In this document: positions 34,896 through 43,178 of the stretch, piece after piece
How positions within the stretch are numbered: the first letter of the stretch is position 1
Layout of the letters: every line of letters starts with the position of its first letter
DNA from: Streptomyces sp. JJ36
GTDB lineage: Bacteria; Actinomycetota; Actinomycetes; Streptomycetales; Streptomycetaceae
Assembly: GCF_021696945.1 (NCBI RefSeq)
Contig: NZ_JACYHE010000040.1
Location: 1-52,611 of the forward strand
Direction: 5' to 3'
Length of the DNA stretch: 52,611 bases
The notes under the pieces: generated by a model
The model's database searches: none
Seen by the model: only the letters and a program-made list of their open reading frames with translations
What the model was told of the DNA's origin: nothing
Made by a program: the position numbers and the translations under genes

Positions 34896-36676
34896 CCGCC
34901 GCGCCGGGCTGGCGCCTGCTGGGAGACTTCCTGCGCCGTCACCGGGCGGCGGCCGCAACGGTGGCCGGGTGGTCCCTCCTGGAGGCGCTGCCCGCCCTGT
35001 GCTCCGGCCTGCTGGTGGCCGCGGCTGTGGACCGCGGGTTCCTCGCCGGGGACGTGGGCACCGGTTTCGCCTGGCTCGGGCTGCTCGGTGCCCTCATGCT
35101 GGCCGGCGCCGCGGTGACCAGGACCCTGACCCCGCGCCTCGGTCACCTGGCCGAGCCGTTGCGCGACGAACTGGTGACCGGCGTGGTGCGGGGGACCCTC
35201 GGGCGCGCCGCGGCCACCGGGGTCCACCGGGAGGACGGCGCGGCGATCGCCCGCGTCGCCGGGCAGACGGAGACGGTGCGCGCGCTCGTCGCCGGGCTGC
35301 TGCGCTCCGCCCGCCAGCTCGGGGCGACGCTGCTCATGGCGCTGGCCGGGCTGACCGCGCTGGCCGCGCCGGTGGCCGCGATCGCCCTGCCCGCCGTCGT
35401 GCTGACCGGCCTGCTGTGCGTACCGCGGCTGCGGCTGCTCGCCCGGCGGCGCCGGGAGCAACTGGCCGTCGAGGAACGGATGACCGGGCGGGCCCAGAGC
35501 GCCTACGGCGGCATGCGCGACGTGGTCGCCTGCGGGGCGCGGAACCGGGTCGAGGCGGAGGTCGCCGGCTGCGTCGCCGAGCACGCGCGGGCGACGCTGG
35601 CCGTGGCCCGTACGACGGCGGGCACCACGCTGCTGGCCTCCGCCGGCGGCTGGCTCCCGGTGCTGGTGGTGCTGGCCACGGCGCCGTGGCTGCTGCGGCA
35701 CGGCGGCCTGACCGTGGGTGCGCTGGTCGGCGCCGTCACCTATCTGGTGACCCAGGTCGAACCGGCGCTGCGGGCGCTGGTCCGGGTGCTCGGCACCTGG
35801 GGCACGCAGCTCGACGCCGTCCTGCGCAGCCTGGCCGCCGCGAGCGAGGAGCCCGCCCGGACCCCGGCGTCCGGGGGCGTCCCGGCCGGACCGGACCTGC
35901 ACGCGGAGGAGCTGAGCTTCGCCTACGGGCCGCGGGCCCGGCCGGTGATCTCCCGGCTCACCCTCACCGTGCCGGCCGGGGGCCACCTCGCCGTCGTCGG
36001 CCCCAGCGGCGCCGGGAAGTCCACCCTGGCGTCACTCGTCGCCGGGCTGGCCGCGCCGGACGGCGGAGCGCTGCGTATCGGCGGCGTCCCGGCCCACCAG
36101 GCCGAACGACGTGTGCTGCGCCGGGAGGTGGCGCTCATCCCGCAGGAGGCGTACGTGTTCACCGGCACCGTGCGGGACAACCTGCGGTACCTGTGCCCGG
36201 ACGCCGACGACGCCCGGCTCACCGCGTCGCTGCGGGCCGTGGGCGCGGGGGCGCTTGTCAACCGGCTCGGCGGCCTGGACGCCCCGGTGGGCCTGGACGG
36301 ACCGGAACTCTCGGCCGGCGAAAGCCAGTTGATCGCCCTGGCCCGGGCCCACGCGTCGCCGGCCCGGCTGGTCGTGCTGGACGAGGCGTGCTGCCATCTC
36401 GACCCGGCGGCCGAGGCCACCGCCGAGGAGGGCTTCGCCGCCCGGCCCGGGACGACGCTGCTCGTCATCGCGCACCGGATCAGCTCCGCGCTGCGCGCCG
36501 ACCGGATCCTGGTCCTGGACGGCGAGCGGACCGTCACGGGGACCCACGAGACGCTGCTGTCCGCCTCCCCGCTGTACGCCGAGCTCGTCGGGCACTGGCG
36601 CGGGGACCCCGCGGCGCCCCCCGGGCCTGCGGCGCCCCCGGAGGCGCGGCAGGCGCCGCCCGCACCCCGGCGGTGA
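34880..36676 (+). CDS. ABC exporter half-transporter 2 of the lanthipeptide cluster
   Basis: A 598-aa membrane/ATPase fusion starting at GTG with AAGGAG 5 nt upstream, inside the end of half-transporter 1. Hydrophobic segments span ~25-310. The ATPase domain has Walker A GPSGAGKS (~373), signature LSAGESQLIAL (~477; Gly replaced by Ala in LSGG) and Walker B LVVLDEACCHLD (~497), with catalytic Glu present. Read with its partner, this gives one consensus and one degenerate ATP site in the heterodimer. A Pro/Ala-rich tail ends the protein. It is the last gene of the cluster and stops about 150 bp from tRNA-His. Confidence 0.92.
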   Translation: MPARLTAAPGWRLLGDFLRRHRAAAATVAGWSLLEALPALCSGLLVAAAVDRGFLAGDVGTGFAWLGLLGALMLAGAAVTRTLTPRLGHLAEPLRDELVTGVVRGTLGRAAATGVHREDGAAIARVAGQTETVRALVAGLLRSARQLGATLLMALAGLTALAAPVAAIALPAVVLTGLLCVPRLRLLARRRREQLAVEERMTGRAQSAYGGMRDVVACGARNRVEAEVAGCVAEHARATLAVARTTAGTTLLASAGGWLPVLVVLATAPWLLRHGGLTVGALVGAVTYLVTQVEPALRALVRVLGTWGTQLDAVLRSLAAASEEPARTPASGGVPAGPDLHAEELSFAYGPRARPVISRLTLTVPAGGHLAVVGPSGAGKSTLASLVAGLAAPDGGALRIGGVPAHQAERRVLRREVALIPQEAYVFTGTVRDNLRYLCPDADDARLTASLRAVGAGALVNRLGGLDAPVGLDGPELSAGESQLIALARAHASPARLVVLDEACCHLDPAAEATAEEGFAARPGTTLLVIAHRISSALRADRILVLDGERTVTGTHETLLSASPLYAELVGHWRGDPAAPPGPAAPPEARQAPPAPRR

Positions 36677-36782
36677 GCCGGCGGACGTCCGCGGACTCAC
36701 CGCCGGGCCGCGGGCGGACCGCCCGGGCGAGCCCGGTCACGGGGGTGCCGGGCTCGCAGGGGCGGCCGCCCGGGGACGCGAA

Positions 36783-36820
36783 GCGGCCCGTGACCGGCGT
36801 TTCCGCTGGTCACGGGCCGC
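36783..36820 (-). terminator. Terminator of tRNA-His
   Basis: A perfect 13-bp stem (GCGGCCCGTGACC / GGTCACGGGCCGC, 12-nt loop) just downstream of the tRNA on its own strand; it may also stop exporter transcription from the other side. Confidence 0.75.
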
Positions 36821-36830
36821 TCCCGTGGAG

Positions 36831-36904
36831 GGTGAATGACGGGACTTGAACCCGCGACATCCTGGACCACAACCAGGTGCTCTACCAACTGAGCTACATC
36901 CACC
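36831..36904 (-). tRNA. tRNA-His (anticodon GTG)
   Basis: A 74-nt cloverleaf: acceptor GTGGATG/CATTCAC with the His-specific extra 5-prime G (36904) opposite discriminator C (36831), anticodon stem CCTGG/CCAGG around TTGTGGT, and T arm GCGGG-TTCAAGT-CCCGT. CCA is not encoded. It lies between the lanthipeptide cluster and orn. Confidence 0.97.
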
Positions 36905-37073
36905 ATGACCGGCGGCGTTCCCCCACCGGCCGAGAAAGAGTGTACAGGGTCGGCGGGGGTGCTCGCGCACGGGTTTCCCCCGGGGGCCCCGGCCGCCCGC
37001 GGGGAGCCCGGAACCCACTCGACCGAGTAGGCCGGGTGGCCACCGCCCCCCGGCCCCGGCCCGCGCAGCGCGG

Positions 37074-37694
37074 CTACGCGTCCTCGTGCGGCTTCAGCGG
37101 GGTGACCACATGGCGCGCGGCGATCTCCCGCGCCCGGTCGGCGTCCGGGCCGGGAGCCGGGACGAAGACCGCCTCGCGGTAGTAGCGCAGCTCGGCGATG
37201 GACTCCCGGATGTCGGCGAGCGCGCGGTGGTTGCCGTTCTTCTCCGGGCTGTTGTAGTACGCCCGGGGATACCAGCGCCGGGACAGCTCCTTGATCGAGG
37301 AGACGTCCACGATGCGGTAGTGCAGATGCGCGTCCAGTGCGGGCATGTCACGCGCCAGGAAGCCCCGGTCGGTGCTCACCGAGTTCCCGCAGAGCGGGGC
37401 GCGCCCCGCCTCCGGCACGTACTCGCGCACGTAGGCGAGGACCCGCTCCTCGGCCTCGGCCAGGGTGGTGCCCCCGTCCAGCTCGGCGAGCAGGCCGGAG
37501 GCCGTGTGCATGGTGCGCACGATCTCCGGCATCGACGCCAGCGCCTGCTCCGGTGGGCGGACCACGACGTCCACGCCCTCGCCGAGCACGTTCAGCTCCG
37601 AATCGGTGACCAGCGCGGCCACCTCGACGAGCGCGTCGTCGGACAGCGAGAGCCCGGTCATCTCGCAGTCGATCCACACCATGCGATCGTTCAT
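37074..37694 (-). CDS. orn: Oligoribonuclease
   Basis: A 206-aa DEDDh exonuclease that degrades 2-5 nt RNA fragments, and pGpG in c-di-GMP turnover, to mononucleotides. The motifs are WIDCEMTGL (D9, E11), the middle SVSTDRGFLARDMP region, and NHRALADIRES with the catalytic His and Asp. Length and sequence match actinobacterial Orn closely. It begins 4 bp after the adpA stop, so read-through and coupled expression are likely; this adpA-orn pairing is characteristic of Streptomyces. Confidence 0.97.
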   Translation of the reverse strand: MNDRMVWIDCEMTGLSLSDDALVEVAALVTDSELNVLGEGVDVVVRPPEQALASMPEIVRTMHTASGLLAELDGGTTLAEAEERVLAYVREYVPEAGRAPLCGNSVSTDRGFLARDMPALDAHLHYRIVDVSSIKELSRRWYPRAYYNSPEKNGNHRALADIRESIAELRYYREAVFVPAPGPDADRAREIAARHVVTPLKPHEDA

Positions 37695-37698
37695 GGGG

Positions 37699-38937
37699 TC
37701 ACCCTACGTCGCCCGGTCCTCCCGACCGCGTGGGCCCGCGGCCCCGCTGCCGCGGCAGCCGCGGGGCGTAGGCGTCCGACTCGGGCTTTCCCGGCTCCCG
37801 CCGGCCCTCGGGGCGGCCCGGCAGCCCGTCCGGGTCGCGCGGCGTGCGCACCTCGCCGTGGCCGCTCTCCGCACGGGCCTCGGGGACGCGCGGGGTGGCG
37901 CCGTCGCCGTCCGGGCGGCGTGCCCGGTAGGCGGCCCGGTACGCCGCCGGGGAGGCGCCGAGCTGGCGCCGGAAGTGCCCGCGCAGCGCCACGGGGGAGC
38001 GGAAGCCGCAGCGGTTGGCGACCTCGTCCACCGAGTAGTCCGAGGTCTCCAGCAGCCGCTGCGCCTGGAGCACCCGCTGGGTGATCAGCCACTGCAGGGG
38101 AGCGCTCCCGGTGAGCGAACGGAAACGCCGGTCGAAGGTGCGGCGGCTCATGTACGCGCGGGCGGCCAGCGTCTCCACGTCGAACTGCTCGTGCAGATGT
38201 TCGAGCGCCCATGCGACGACCTCGGCCAGCGGGTCGGCGCCGATCTCCTCCGGTAAAGAGCGGTCCAGGTGCCGGGGGTGCCCGGGCTCGGTGCCGTTCC
38301 CGCGCCGCGGCGGGACCACGAGGCGCCGGGCCAGCGCGCCGGCCGCCTCCGCACCGTGGTCCGTCCGGACCACGTGCAGGCACAGGTCGATGCCGGCCGC
38401 CGTGCCGGCGGAGGTGAGGATGTCGCCGTCGTCCACGAAGAGCTCGCGGGGGTCGACGTGGACCGCGGGATAGCGCTTGGCCAGGGTCGGCGCGTACATC
38501 CAGTGCGTGGTGGCCGGGCGGCCGTCCAGCAGCCCGGCCGCGGCCAGTACGAAGGCGCCGGTGCACAGGCCGATGACGCGGGCGCCCTCCTCGTGGGCCC
38601 GGCGCAGCGCCTCCAGGGCGGGCCCGGGCGGCGGCTGGGTGATCGAGCGCCAGGCCGGCACCACGACCGTGCCGGCCCGGGAGAGCGCGTCCAGGCCGTG
38701 CGGCGCGCTCAGCTCCAGGCCGCCCGTGGTGCGCAGCGGGCCGTCCTCGCCCGCGCAGGCCAGCAGCCGGTAGCGGGGGACGCCGGCGTCCTGCCGGTCT
38801 ATGCCGAAGACGGAGAGCGGGATCGAGCTCTCGAATATGGGCCCGCCGCTGAACAGCAGCACGGCGACGATCTCGCGCCTGCGGCGCGCGGCCAGTTTGC
38901 GGGTGATCGCCGGACCGTTCGTGGAGTCCTGGCTCAT
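37699..38937 (-). CDS. adpA: AraC/XylS-family developmental and antibiotic regulator AdpA
   Basis: A 412-aa regulator. The N-terminal DJ-1/PfpI-like dimerisation domain (~22-200; LLFSGGPIFESSIPLSVFGID, VIGLCTGAFVLA) is followed by a double helix-turn-helix (~235-340; HLHEQFDVETLAARAYMSRRTFDRRF, SVDEVANRCGFRSPVALRGHF), then a variable tail. AdpA controls aerial growth and secondary metabolism. The Leu in RSLPEEI, between the domains, is encoded by TTA (38256-38254), the conserved site through which tRNA bldA limits AdpA synthesis. ATG 38937 follows a G-rich ribosome site. It is followed at once by orn. The 1-kb upstream region is gene-free and likely holds complex control sites. Confidence 0.98.
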   Translation of the reverse strand: MSQDSTNGPAITRKLAARRRREIVAVLLFSGGPIFESSIPLSVFGIDRQDAGVPRYRLLACAGEDGPLRTTGGLELSAPHGLDALSRAGTVVVPAWRSITQPPPGPALEALRRAHEEGARVIGLCTGAFVLAAAGLLDGRPATTHWMYAPTLAKRYPAVHVDPRELFVDDGDILTSAGTAAGIDLCLHVVRTDHGAEAAGALARRLVVPPRRGNGTEPGHPRHLDRSLPEEIGADPLAEVVAWALEHLHEQFDVETLAARAYMSRRTFDRRFRSLTGSAPLQWLITQRVLQAQRLLETSDYSVDEVANRCGFRSPVALRGHFRRQLGASPAAYRAAYRARRPDGDGATPRVPEARAESGHGEVRTPRDPDGLPGRPEGRREPGKPESDAYAPRLPRQRGRGPTRSGGPGDVG

Positions 38938-39938
38938 CGGACCTAAGCCCCCCTCAATCGTCGCGTCCTCTCGGTCCTGCACTTCTCCCCCGCGGCGATA
39001 GCCAAGATCGAATCTACTGTGTCTGACGAGGTCGCCGTGACCACTTCAGCAGCCGACGCTATGTCGACATGGCAACTTGGCGTAAAGCATTCGATCACGA
39101 AGCGTTCCACTCGGTGGGGCCGTTGGGTAGTACGCATGCCCTCCCTGCCCCACCGTCGTAGGGTGCACACCGCCCGAGTGCTCCTTTCCTCCCCTGGTCG
39201 CAGGGGCCTTGGGGATGGTCGACCCCAAGGGGTCTACCACGTACGGAAGTTGGCCGAAAACAGCGGTCCCACCTGGGCGGTCCTCCGCCGTCCGGGCGGC
39301 TTGTTCCTGGCGTGTGCGCCCCCTTGGTGTGTGTGCCCCCTTCGCGTGCGCCGGGTGCTCCCCGCGCGCCCCCGACGGCCCTCCGCTGTCCTGCTGCCGC
39401 GCTGCCGCCGCCTGCCGCCGCGCGTCGCTCCGTGCACCGGGCGCCGGGCTGGTCGGACCCGGCGCGGGCCGGTGCCCGGCGTGCCGTCGCGCGCGGCGGC
39501 GGTGTGCCGGGCCCGGCGCGGTGCGTCACCGTGGGCCATCGGGTGCTTCCAGTGTGTCATGGGGTGCCACGCGGTGCGGGGGCGAGGTCCCCGCGCGGCG
39601 CAGTGCGCTGCGTTCTTCGGGGTTCTTCGGGCTTCTCGGGGGCGCCCGGGGTGCCCTTGGGGCCCCGGTGTTCAGTGGGGGGCGCACACGACGAAACCGT
39701 GCCCCCCGAAGGCTGTAAGGACCGCGGGGCGGCATTGCGCGAAGCGGTTCGCTGGGGCATGCTCCGGGGTCAGCACGCGCCCGCCGGCATCTCCCACGGT
39801 CCCTGGGCACGGCGGGAGTGCCGCCGTACCCTGGGGGTAAAGGGTAAAGAAAGGCCATTTCTTCGTCGCATCCCGCTCGCTCAGCCACCCGTCAGCAGCC
39901 GTTCCCTCCGCAGAGGGCTGACTTCGCCGAGACACCTC
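38938..39938. promoter_or_regulatory. 1-kb gene-free region upstream of adpA and the stress-protein gene
   Basis: Open frames here have no protein-like composition or ribosome sites. The adpA-proximal ~300 bp is less GC-rich than the neighbours. It contains a 10-bp palindrome ATGTCGACAT (39061-39070), two partial AdpA-site matches (TGGCGTAAAG at 39078, TGGCCGAAAA at 39251), an 8-bp hairpin at 39207-39230, three near-copies of TTCTTCGGGG (39613-39642), and a palindrome AAGAAA/TTTCTT (39847-39863) near the stress-protein gene. Long regulatory regions upstream of adpA are known in the genus. Confidence 0.55.
39207..39230. other. Hairpin in the adpA upstream region
   Basis: CCTTGGGG pairs with CCCCAAGG (8 bp, 8-nt loop). 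It could be a leader structure of adpA or the end of an unseen small RNA. Confidence 0.45.
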
Positions 39939-40460
39939 ATGGCAGGACACGAGATCCCCGAACCAGCGGACCGCAAGCAGGTCGCCGACCCCACGGTGAC
40001 GCCTGAGGCGGCGGAGAGCGAGCGCCACGGGTGTGATCCCGCGTTCCAGCACGGGGTGGTCGTCGGCTTCGACGGTTCCACCTCCAGTGAGCGCGCCCTC
40101 GCGTACGCGATCGGCATGGCACGGCGCACCGGTTCCGGGCTGATCATCGTGCACGTCGCCAACCGGCTCCCCACGACGGTGTGGGCGGGCTGCGAGCCTC
40201 CGGTCTTCGTGGACGTGCCGGACCATCGCACCGAGGTGCTCGGCCTGGAACTCGCCTGTGCCGACCACCTGGCCGAGGTGCCCTGGGTCCTGGTCGAGCG
40301 CGGCGGAGACATCTGCCACGAACTGGAGGAGGTCGGCCACGAGTACGAGGCCGACGCCATCGTGGTCGGCTCCACCCACGGTCTGGTGGGCCGCATCTTC
40401 GGCTCGGTGGCGGGCCGCCTCGCCCGGCGCGCGCAGCGCCCCGTCGTCGTGATTCCGTGA
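39939..40460 (+). CDS. Universal stress protein (single UspA domain)
   Basis: A 173-aa cytosolic protein. After ~40 variable residues comes VVVGFDGSTSSERALAYAIGMARRTG, then VVGSTHGLVGRIFGSVAGRLARRAQRPVVVIP, the ATP-binding G2xG9xGS-like motif of the Usp fold. Usp proteins bind ATP and respond to stress or growth arrest. The ATG was chosen because the Usp fold starts downstream and upstream sequence is non-coding in character; its ribosome site is weak. It diverges from adpA across the 1-kb gap. Confidence 0.92.
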   Translation: MAGHEIPEPADRKQVADPTVTPEAAESERHGCDPAFQHGVVVGFDGSTSSERALAYAIGMARRTGSGLIIVHVANRLPTTVWAGCEPPVFVDVPDHRTEVLGLELACADHLAEVPWVLVERGGDICHELEEVGHEYEADAIVVGSTHGLVGRIFGSVAGRLARRAQRPVVVIP

Positions 40461-40573
40461 CCTCCTGAGCCGCGCTTCCCGGCCCGGCCCCGGCCTGCCC
40501 GCTGTGTCCGCCGTCCGGGGCCGTCCGGGGGCACCCCGGGTCTCTCGCGCGCAACGCGGCGGCGGCGTACGGA

Positions 40574-40599
40574 AATCCACCCCCTCCGGGAGGTGGATT
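40574..40599 (+). terminator. Hairpin downstream of the universal stress protein gene
   Basis: AATCCACC pairs with GGTGGATT around a GC-rich 10-nt loop that can pair further (CTCC/GGAG). Confidence 0.55.
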
Positions 40600-40702
40600 G
40601 TGCGCTTGTGACGGGCATATAGAAGGCAGCGCGCTGCCGGCCGGGAGGTGACGGTCCCGCTGCCGGCGGCACACGCCGGCGTAATGGGCGACGCCGGCGC
40701 TC

Positions 40703-40754
40703 GGGGAGGCGGACTCCCGTGCGGTTGGTGGCCCGCACGGGGACCCGCCTCCCC
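40703..40754. terminator. Long hairpin downstream of glmS
   Basis: GGGGAGGCGG pairs with CCGCCTCCCC and, inside it, CCCGTGCGG with CCGCACGGG, giving ~19 bp with a small internal loop, followed by TTCGG. Confidence 0.7.
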
Positions 40755-40795
40755 TTCGGCGTGCCGGGGGAGACGCGGGACGCCGCCCCCGGGCG

Positions 40796-42610
40796 TCACT
40801 CCACCGTGACGGACTTGGCCAGGTTGCGCGGCTTGTCGATGTCCCGGCCCAGCGTCAGCGCCGTGTGGTAGGCGAGGAGCTGGAGCGGCACGCCCAGCAG
40901 CACCGGGTCCAGTTCGGGCTCGTTCCGCGGCACCACCAGCGTGTGGTCGGCCTTCTCCTGCCGCTCGTGGCCGACGGCGAGGATCGGGCCGCCGCGCGCC
41001 TTGATCTCCTCCAGCGTGGCCCGGTTCTTCTCCAGCAGATCGTCGTCCGGGAGCACCGCGACCGTGGGCAGGGCGGGTTCGATCAGCGCCAGCGGCCCGT
41101 GCTTGAGCTCCGAGGCCGGATACGCCTCGGCGTGGACGTACGAGACCTCCTTGAGCTTCAGCGACGCCTCGAGGGCGACCGGATAGCCGCGCACCCGGCC
41201 GACGAACATCATGCTCCGTGCCTCCGCGTACTCCGCCGCGAGCCGCCGGATCTCCTCCTCGCCGCGCAGGATCTCCGCGATCTGCTCCGGCAGCCGCCGC
41301 AGCCCCGCGATGATCCGCCTGCCGTCGGACACCGACAGGTCCCGGATGCGGCCCAGATGCAGGGCGAGCAGGGCGAAGGCGACCGCGGTGTTGGTGAAGC
41401 ACTTGGTGGAGACGACGCACACCTCGGGTCCCGCGTGCACATAGACGCCGCCGTCCGTCTCCCGGGCGATCGCCGAGCCGACGACGTTCACCACCCCGAG
41501 CACCCGGGCGCCCTTGCGCTTCAGCTCCTGCACCGCGGCGAGGGTGTCGTAGGTCTCGCCGGACTGGCTCACCGCGACGTAGAGGGTGTCCGGGTCCACC
41601 ACGGCGTTGCGGTAGCGGAACTCGCTGGCCGGCTCGGCGTCCGCCGGGATCCGGGCCAGCTCCTCCACCAGTTGGGCGCCGATCAGCCCCGCGTGGTAGG
41701 CCGAGCCGCAGCCGAGGATCTTCACCCGGCGCACGCCGCGCGCCTCGCGGGCGTCCATGTTCAGCCCGCCGAGGTGGACGGTGGCGAACCGGTCGTCGAT
41801 CCGGCCCCGCAGCACCCGGTCCACGGCGTCCGCCTGCTCGCTGATCTCCTTGTGCATGTACGTGTCGTGGCCGCCCAGGTCGTACGACTCCGCCGCCCAC
41901 TCCACGGTCTCCGGCGCGGGTGCGGTGCGGGAGCCCTCCGTGGTGCAGGTGCGGTAGTCGTCCGCCGTGAGGGTGGCCATCTCGCCGTCGTCCAGGGTGA
42001 CGACCTGCCGGGTGTGCGCCACCAGGGCGGCGACGTCGGAGGCGACGAACATCTCGTGCTCGCCGATGCCGAGCACCACGGGGGAGCCGTTCCGGGCCGC
42101 CACGATCCGGTCCGGGAAGCCGGCGTGCAGCACCGCGATGCCGTACGTGCCCTCGATGTGTCCCAGCGCCTCCCGCACCCGGGCCTCCAGGGTCTCCGCG
42201 GTGGAGCGCCCGATGAGGTGCGCGAGCACCTCGGTGTCCGTGTCGGAGGCCAGGGTGACGCCGTCGGCGGCCAGCCGGGCACGGAGGTCGGAGGCGTTGT
42301 CGATGATGCCGTTGTGGACGACGGCGACCCGGCCCGTCGCGTCCAGGTGCGGGTGGGCGTTGGCGTCGTCGGGCGCGCCGTGGGTGGCCCAGCGGGTGTG
42401 CGCGATGCCGGTGGTGCCGGAGAAGCGCTTGGGGAGCCGGCTCTCCAGATCCCGCACCCGGCCAGCGGCCTTGGCGGACTTCAGCCCGGGGTTGCGCGCG
42501 TGGATCGCCAGTCCGGCGGAGTCGTAGCCCCGGTACTCGAGCCGCTGCAGGCCCTCCAGCAGCAGCGGGGCGGCCTCCCGCCTCCCGATGTATCCGACGA
42601 TCCCGCACAT
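40796..42610 (-). CDS. glmS: Glucosamine-6-phosphate synthase (isomerizing)
   Basis: A 604-aa enzyme making glucosamine-6-P from fructose-6-P and glutamine, the entry to peptidoglycan aminosugars. The N-terminal glutaminase domain starts MCGIVGYIG with catalytic C2 and continues HTRWATHG. The two SIS isomerase domains include GCGSAYHAG, SQSGETYDTLAA and SYVHAEAYPASELKHGPLALIE, and the protein ends in KPRNLAKSVTVE, the usual C-terminal tail. AAGGAGAGG precedes the ATG. Streptomycetes often carry two glmS copies; the nearby hexosaminidase suggests this copy serves aminosugar metabolism, but that is inference. Confidence 0.96.
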   Translation of the reverse strand: MCGIVGYIGRREAAPLLLEGLQRLEYRGYDSAGLAIHARNPGLKSAKAAGRVRDLESRLPKRFSGTTGIAHTRWATHGAPDDANAHPHLDATGRVAVVHNGIIDNASDLRARLAADGVTLASDTDTEVLAHLIGRSTAETLEARVREALGHIEGTYGIAVLHAGFPDRIVAARNGSPVVLGIGEHEMFVASDVAALVAHTRQVVTLDDGEMATLTADDYRTCTTEGSRTAPAPETVEWAAESYDLGGHDTYMHKEISEQADAVDRVLRGRIDDRFATVHLGGLNMDAREARGVRRVKILGCGSAYHAGLIGAQLVEELARIPADAEPASEFRYRNAVVDPDTLYVAVSQSGETYDTLAAVQELKRKGARVLGVVNVVGSAIARETDGGVYVHAGPEVCVVSTKCFTNTAVAFALLALHLGRIRDLSVSDGRRIIAGLRRLPEQIAEILRGEEEIRRLAAEYAEARSMMFVGRVRGYPVALEASLKLKEVSYVHAEAYPASELKHGPLALIEPALPTVAVLPDDDLLEKNRATLEEIKARGGPILAVGHERQEKADHTLVVPRNEPELDPVLLGVPLQLLAYHTALTLGRDIDKPRNLAKSVTVE

Positions 42611-42674
42611 GGCCTCTCCTTACGTCCCGGTCGGTGTGCACGACACGACACGACACCGCGCCGGCGCCGGCCGG

Positions 42675-42953
42675 TCAGCCGTAGACGATCCGGCGGATCT
42701 GGCGCAGTGTCAGGCCGGGCGGCGCCACCGCGCGGTGCGGCAGTTCCGCCGCGATCCGCTCGTAGACCGCCTCGTTCCGCAGGCCGCCGGACCGCAGCTC
42801 GCGGTGGCGGCGGCGCACGAACTCCTCCGTCGTCTCCCCGAAGTACGCCAGCACGTCGAGCACCACCCGCCGGGCCTCGCCGCGGGCGAGCCCGGTGGTG
42901 CGGGTCAGATGGTCGACGAGGTCCTCATGGGCGGGCGTCGGGCTGTCGAGCAC
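42675..42953 (-). CDS. Small hypothetical protein upstream of glmS
   Basis: A 92-aa, charged, mostly helical protein from a GTG start with only a weak ribosome site. The sequence (EARRVVLDVLAYFGETTEEFVRRRHRELRSGGLRNEAVYERIAAEL then LTLRQIRRIVYG in pattern) has no membrane segment and reads as a genuine folded protein. I recognise no family. It lies 64 bp upstream of glmS on the same strand and may be co-transcribed with it. Confidence 0.72.
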   Translation of the reverse strand: MLDSPTPAHEDLVDHLTRTTGLARGEARRVVLDVLAYFGETTEEFVRRRHRELRSGGLRNEAVYERIAAELPHRAVAPPGLTLRQIRRIVYG

Positions 42954-43044
42954 GGGACGATACTGCGGGTCCGGGACCGCCTTCGCAAGATATCTGCCCG
43001 ATATCGGGCAGGAATCGGGAAGTCTTCACGAGTCCGGTACGGCG

Positions 43045-43060
43045 AATGGTCTACACCTTG
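43045..43060. promoter_or_regulatory. DasR-type (dre) site upstream of the GH20 gene
   Basis: AATGGTCTACACCTTG; the core TGGTCTACACC differs at one base from the dre core TGGTCTAGACC. It lies 119 bp before the GH20 start. DasR represses GlcNAc/chitin genes and is released by glucosamine-6-phosphate. Confidence 0.55.
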
Positions 43061-43178
43061 ACCCCGGCGGGGTCCGCGGCCACAGTGTCACCGATCCGTC
43101 GCTCCTCGTACGTGCCCCGCCCGCACCGCCGCGCCCGGGACGCCCGGTGTGCCGCCGTGCCCGTCCGAAGGGACTCTC

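Larger units (their letters stand above)
40461..40795. other. Convergent gap between the stress-protein gene and glmS
   Basis: 335 bp with no gene seen; it holds two strong hairpins (40574-40599 and 40703-40754) that end transcription from both sides. Confidence 0.55.

Noticed and set aside
36677..36830. Attachment-site duplication of tRNA-His
   Set aside because: No second copy of the tRNA 3-prime end was spotted in the window and no integrase gene is present; only an accessory-block hypothesis is kept.
39312..39938. Upstream extension of the universal stress protein by ~209 codons
   Set aside because: The extension is Pro/Arg/Cys-rich, has no fold and no ribosome site; the Usp domain begins after 39939.
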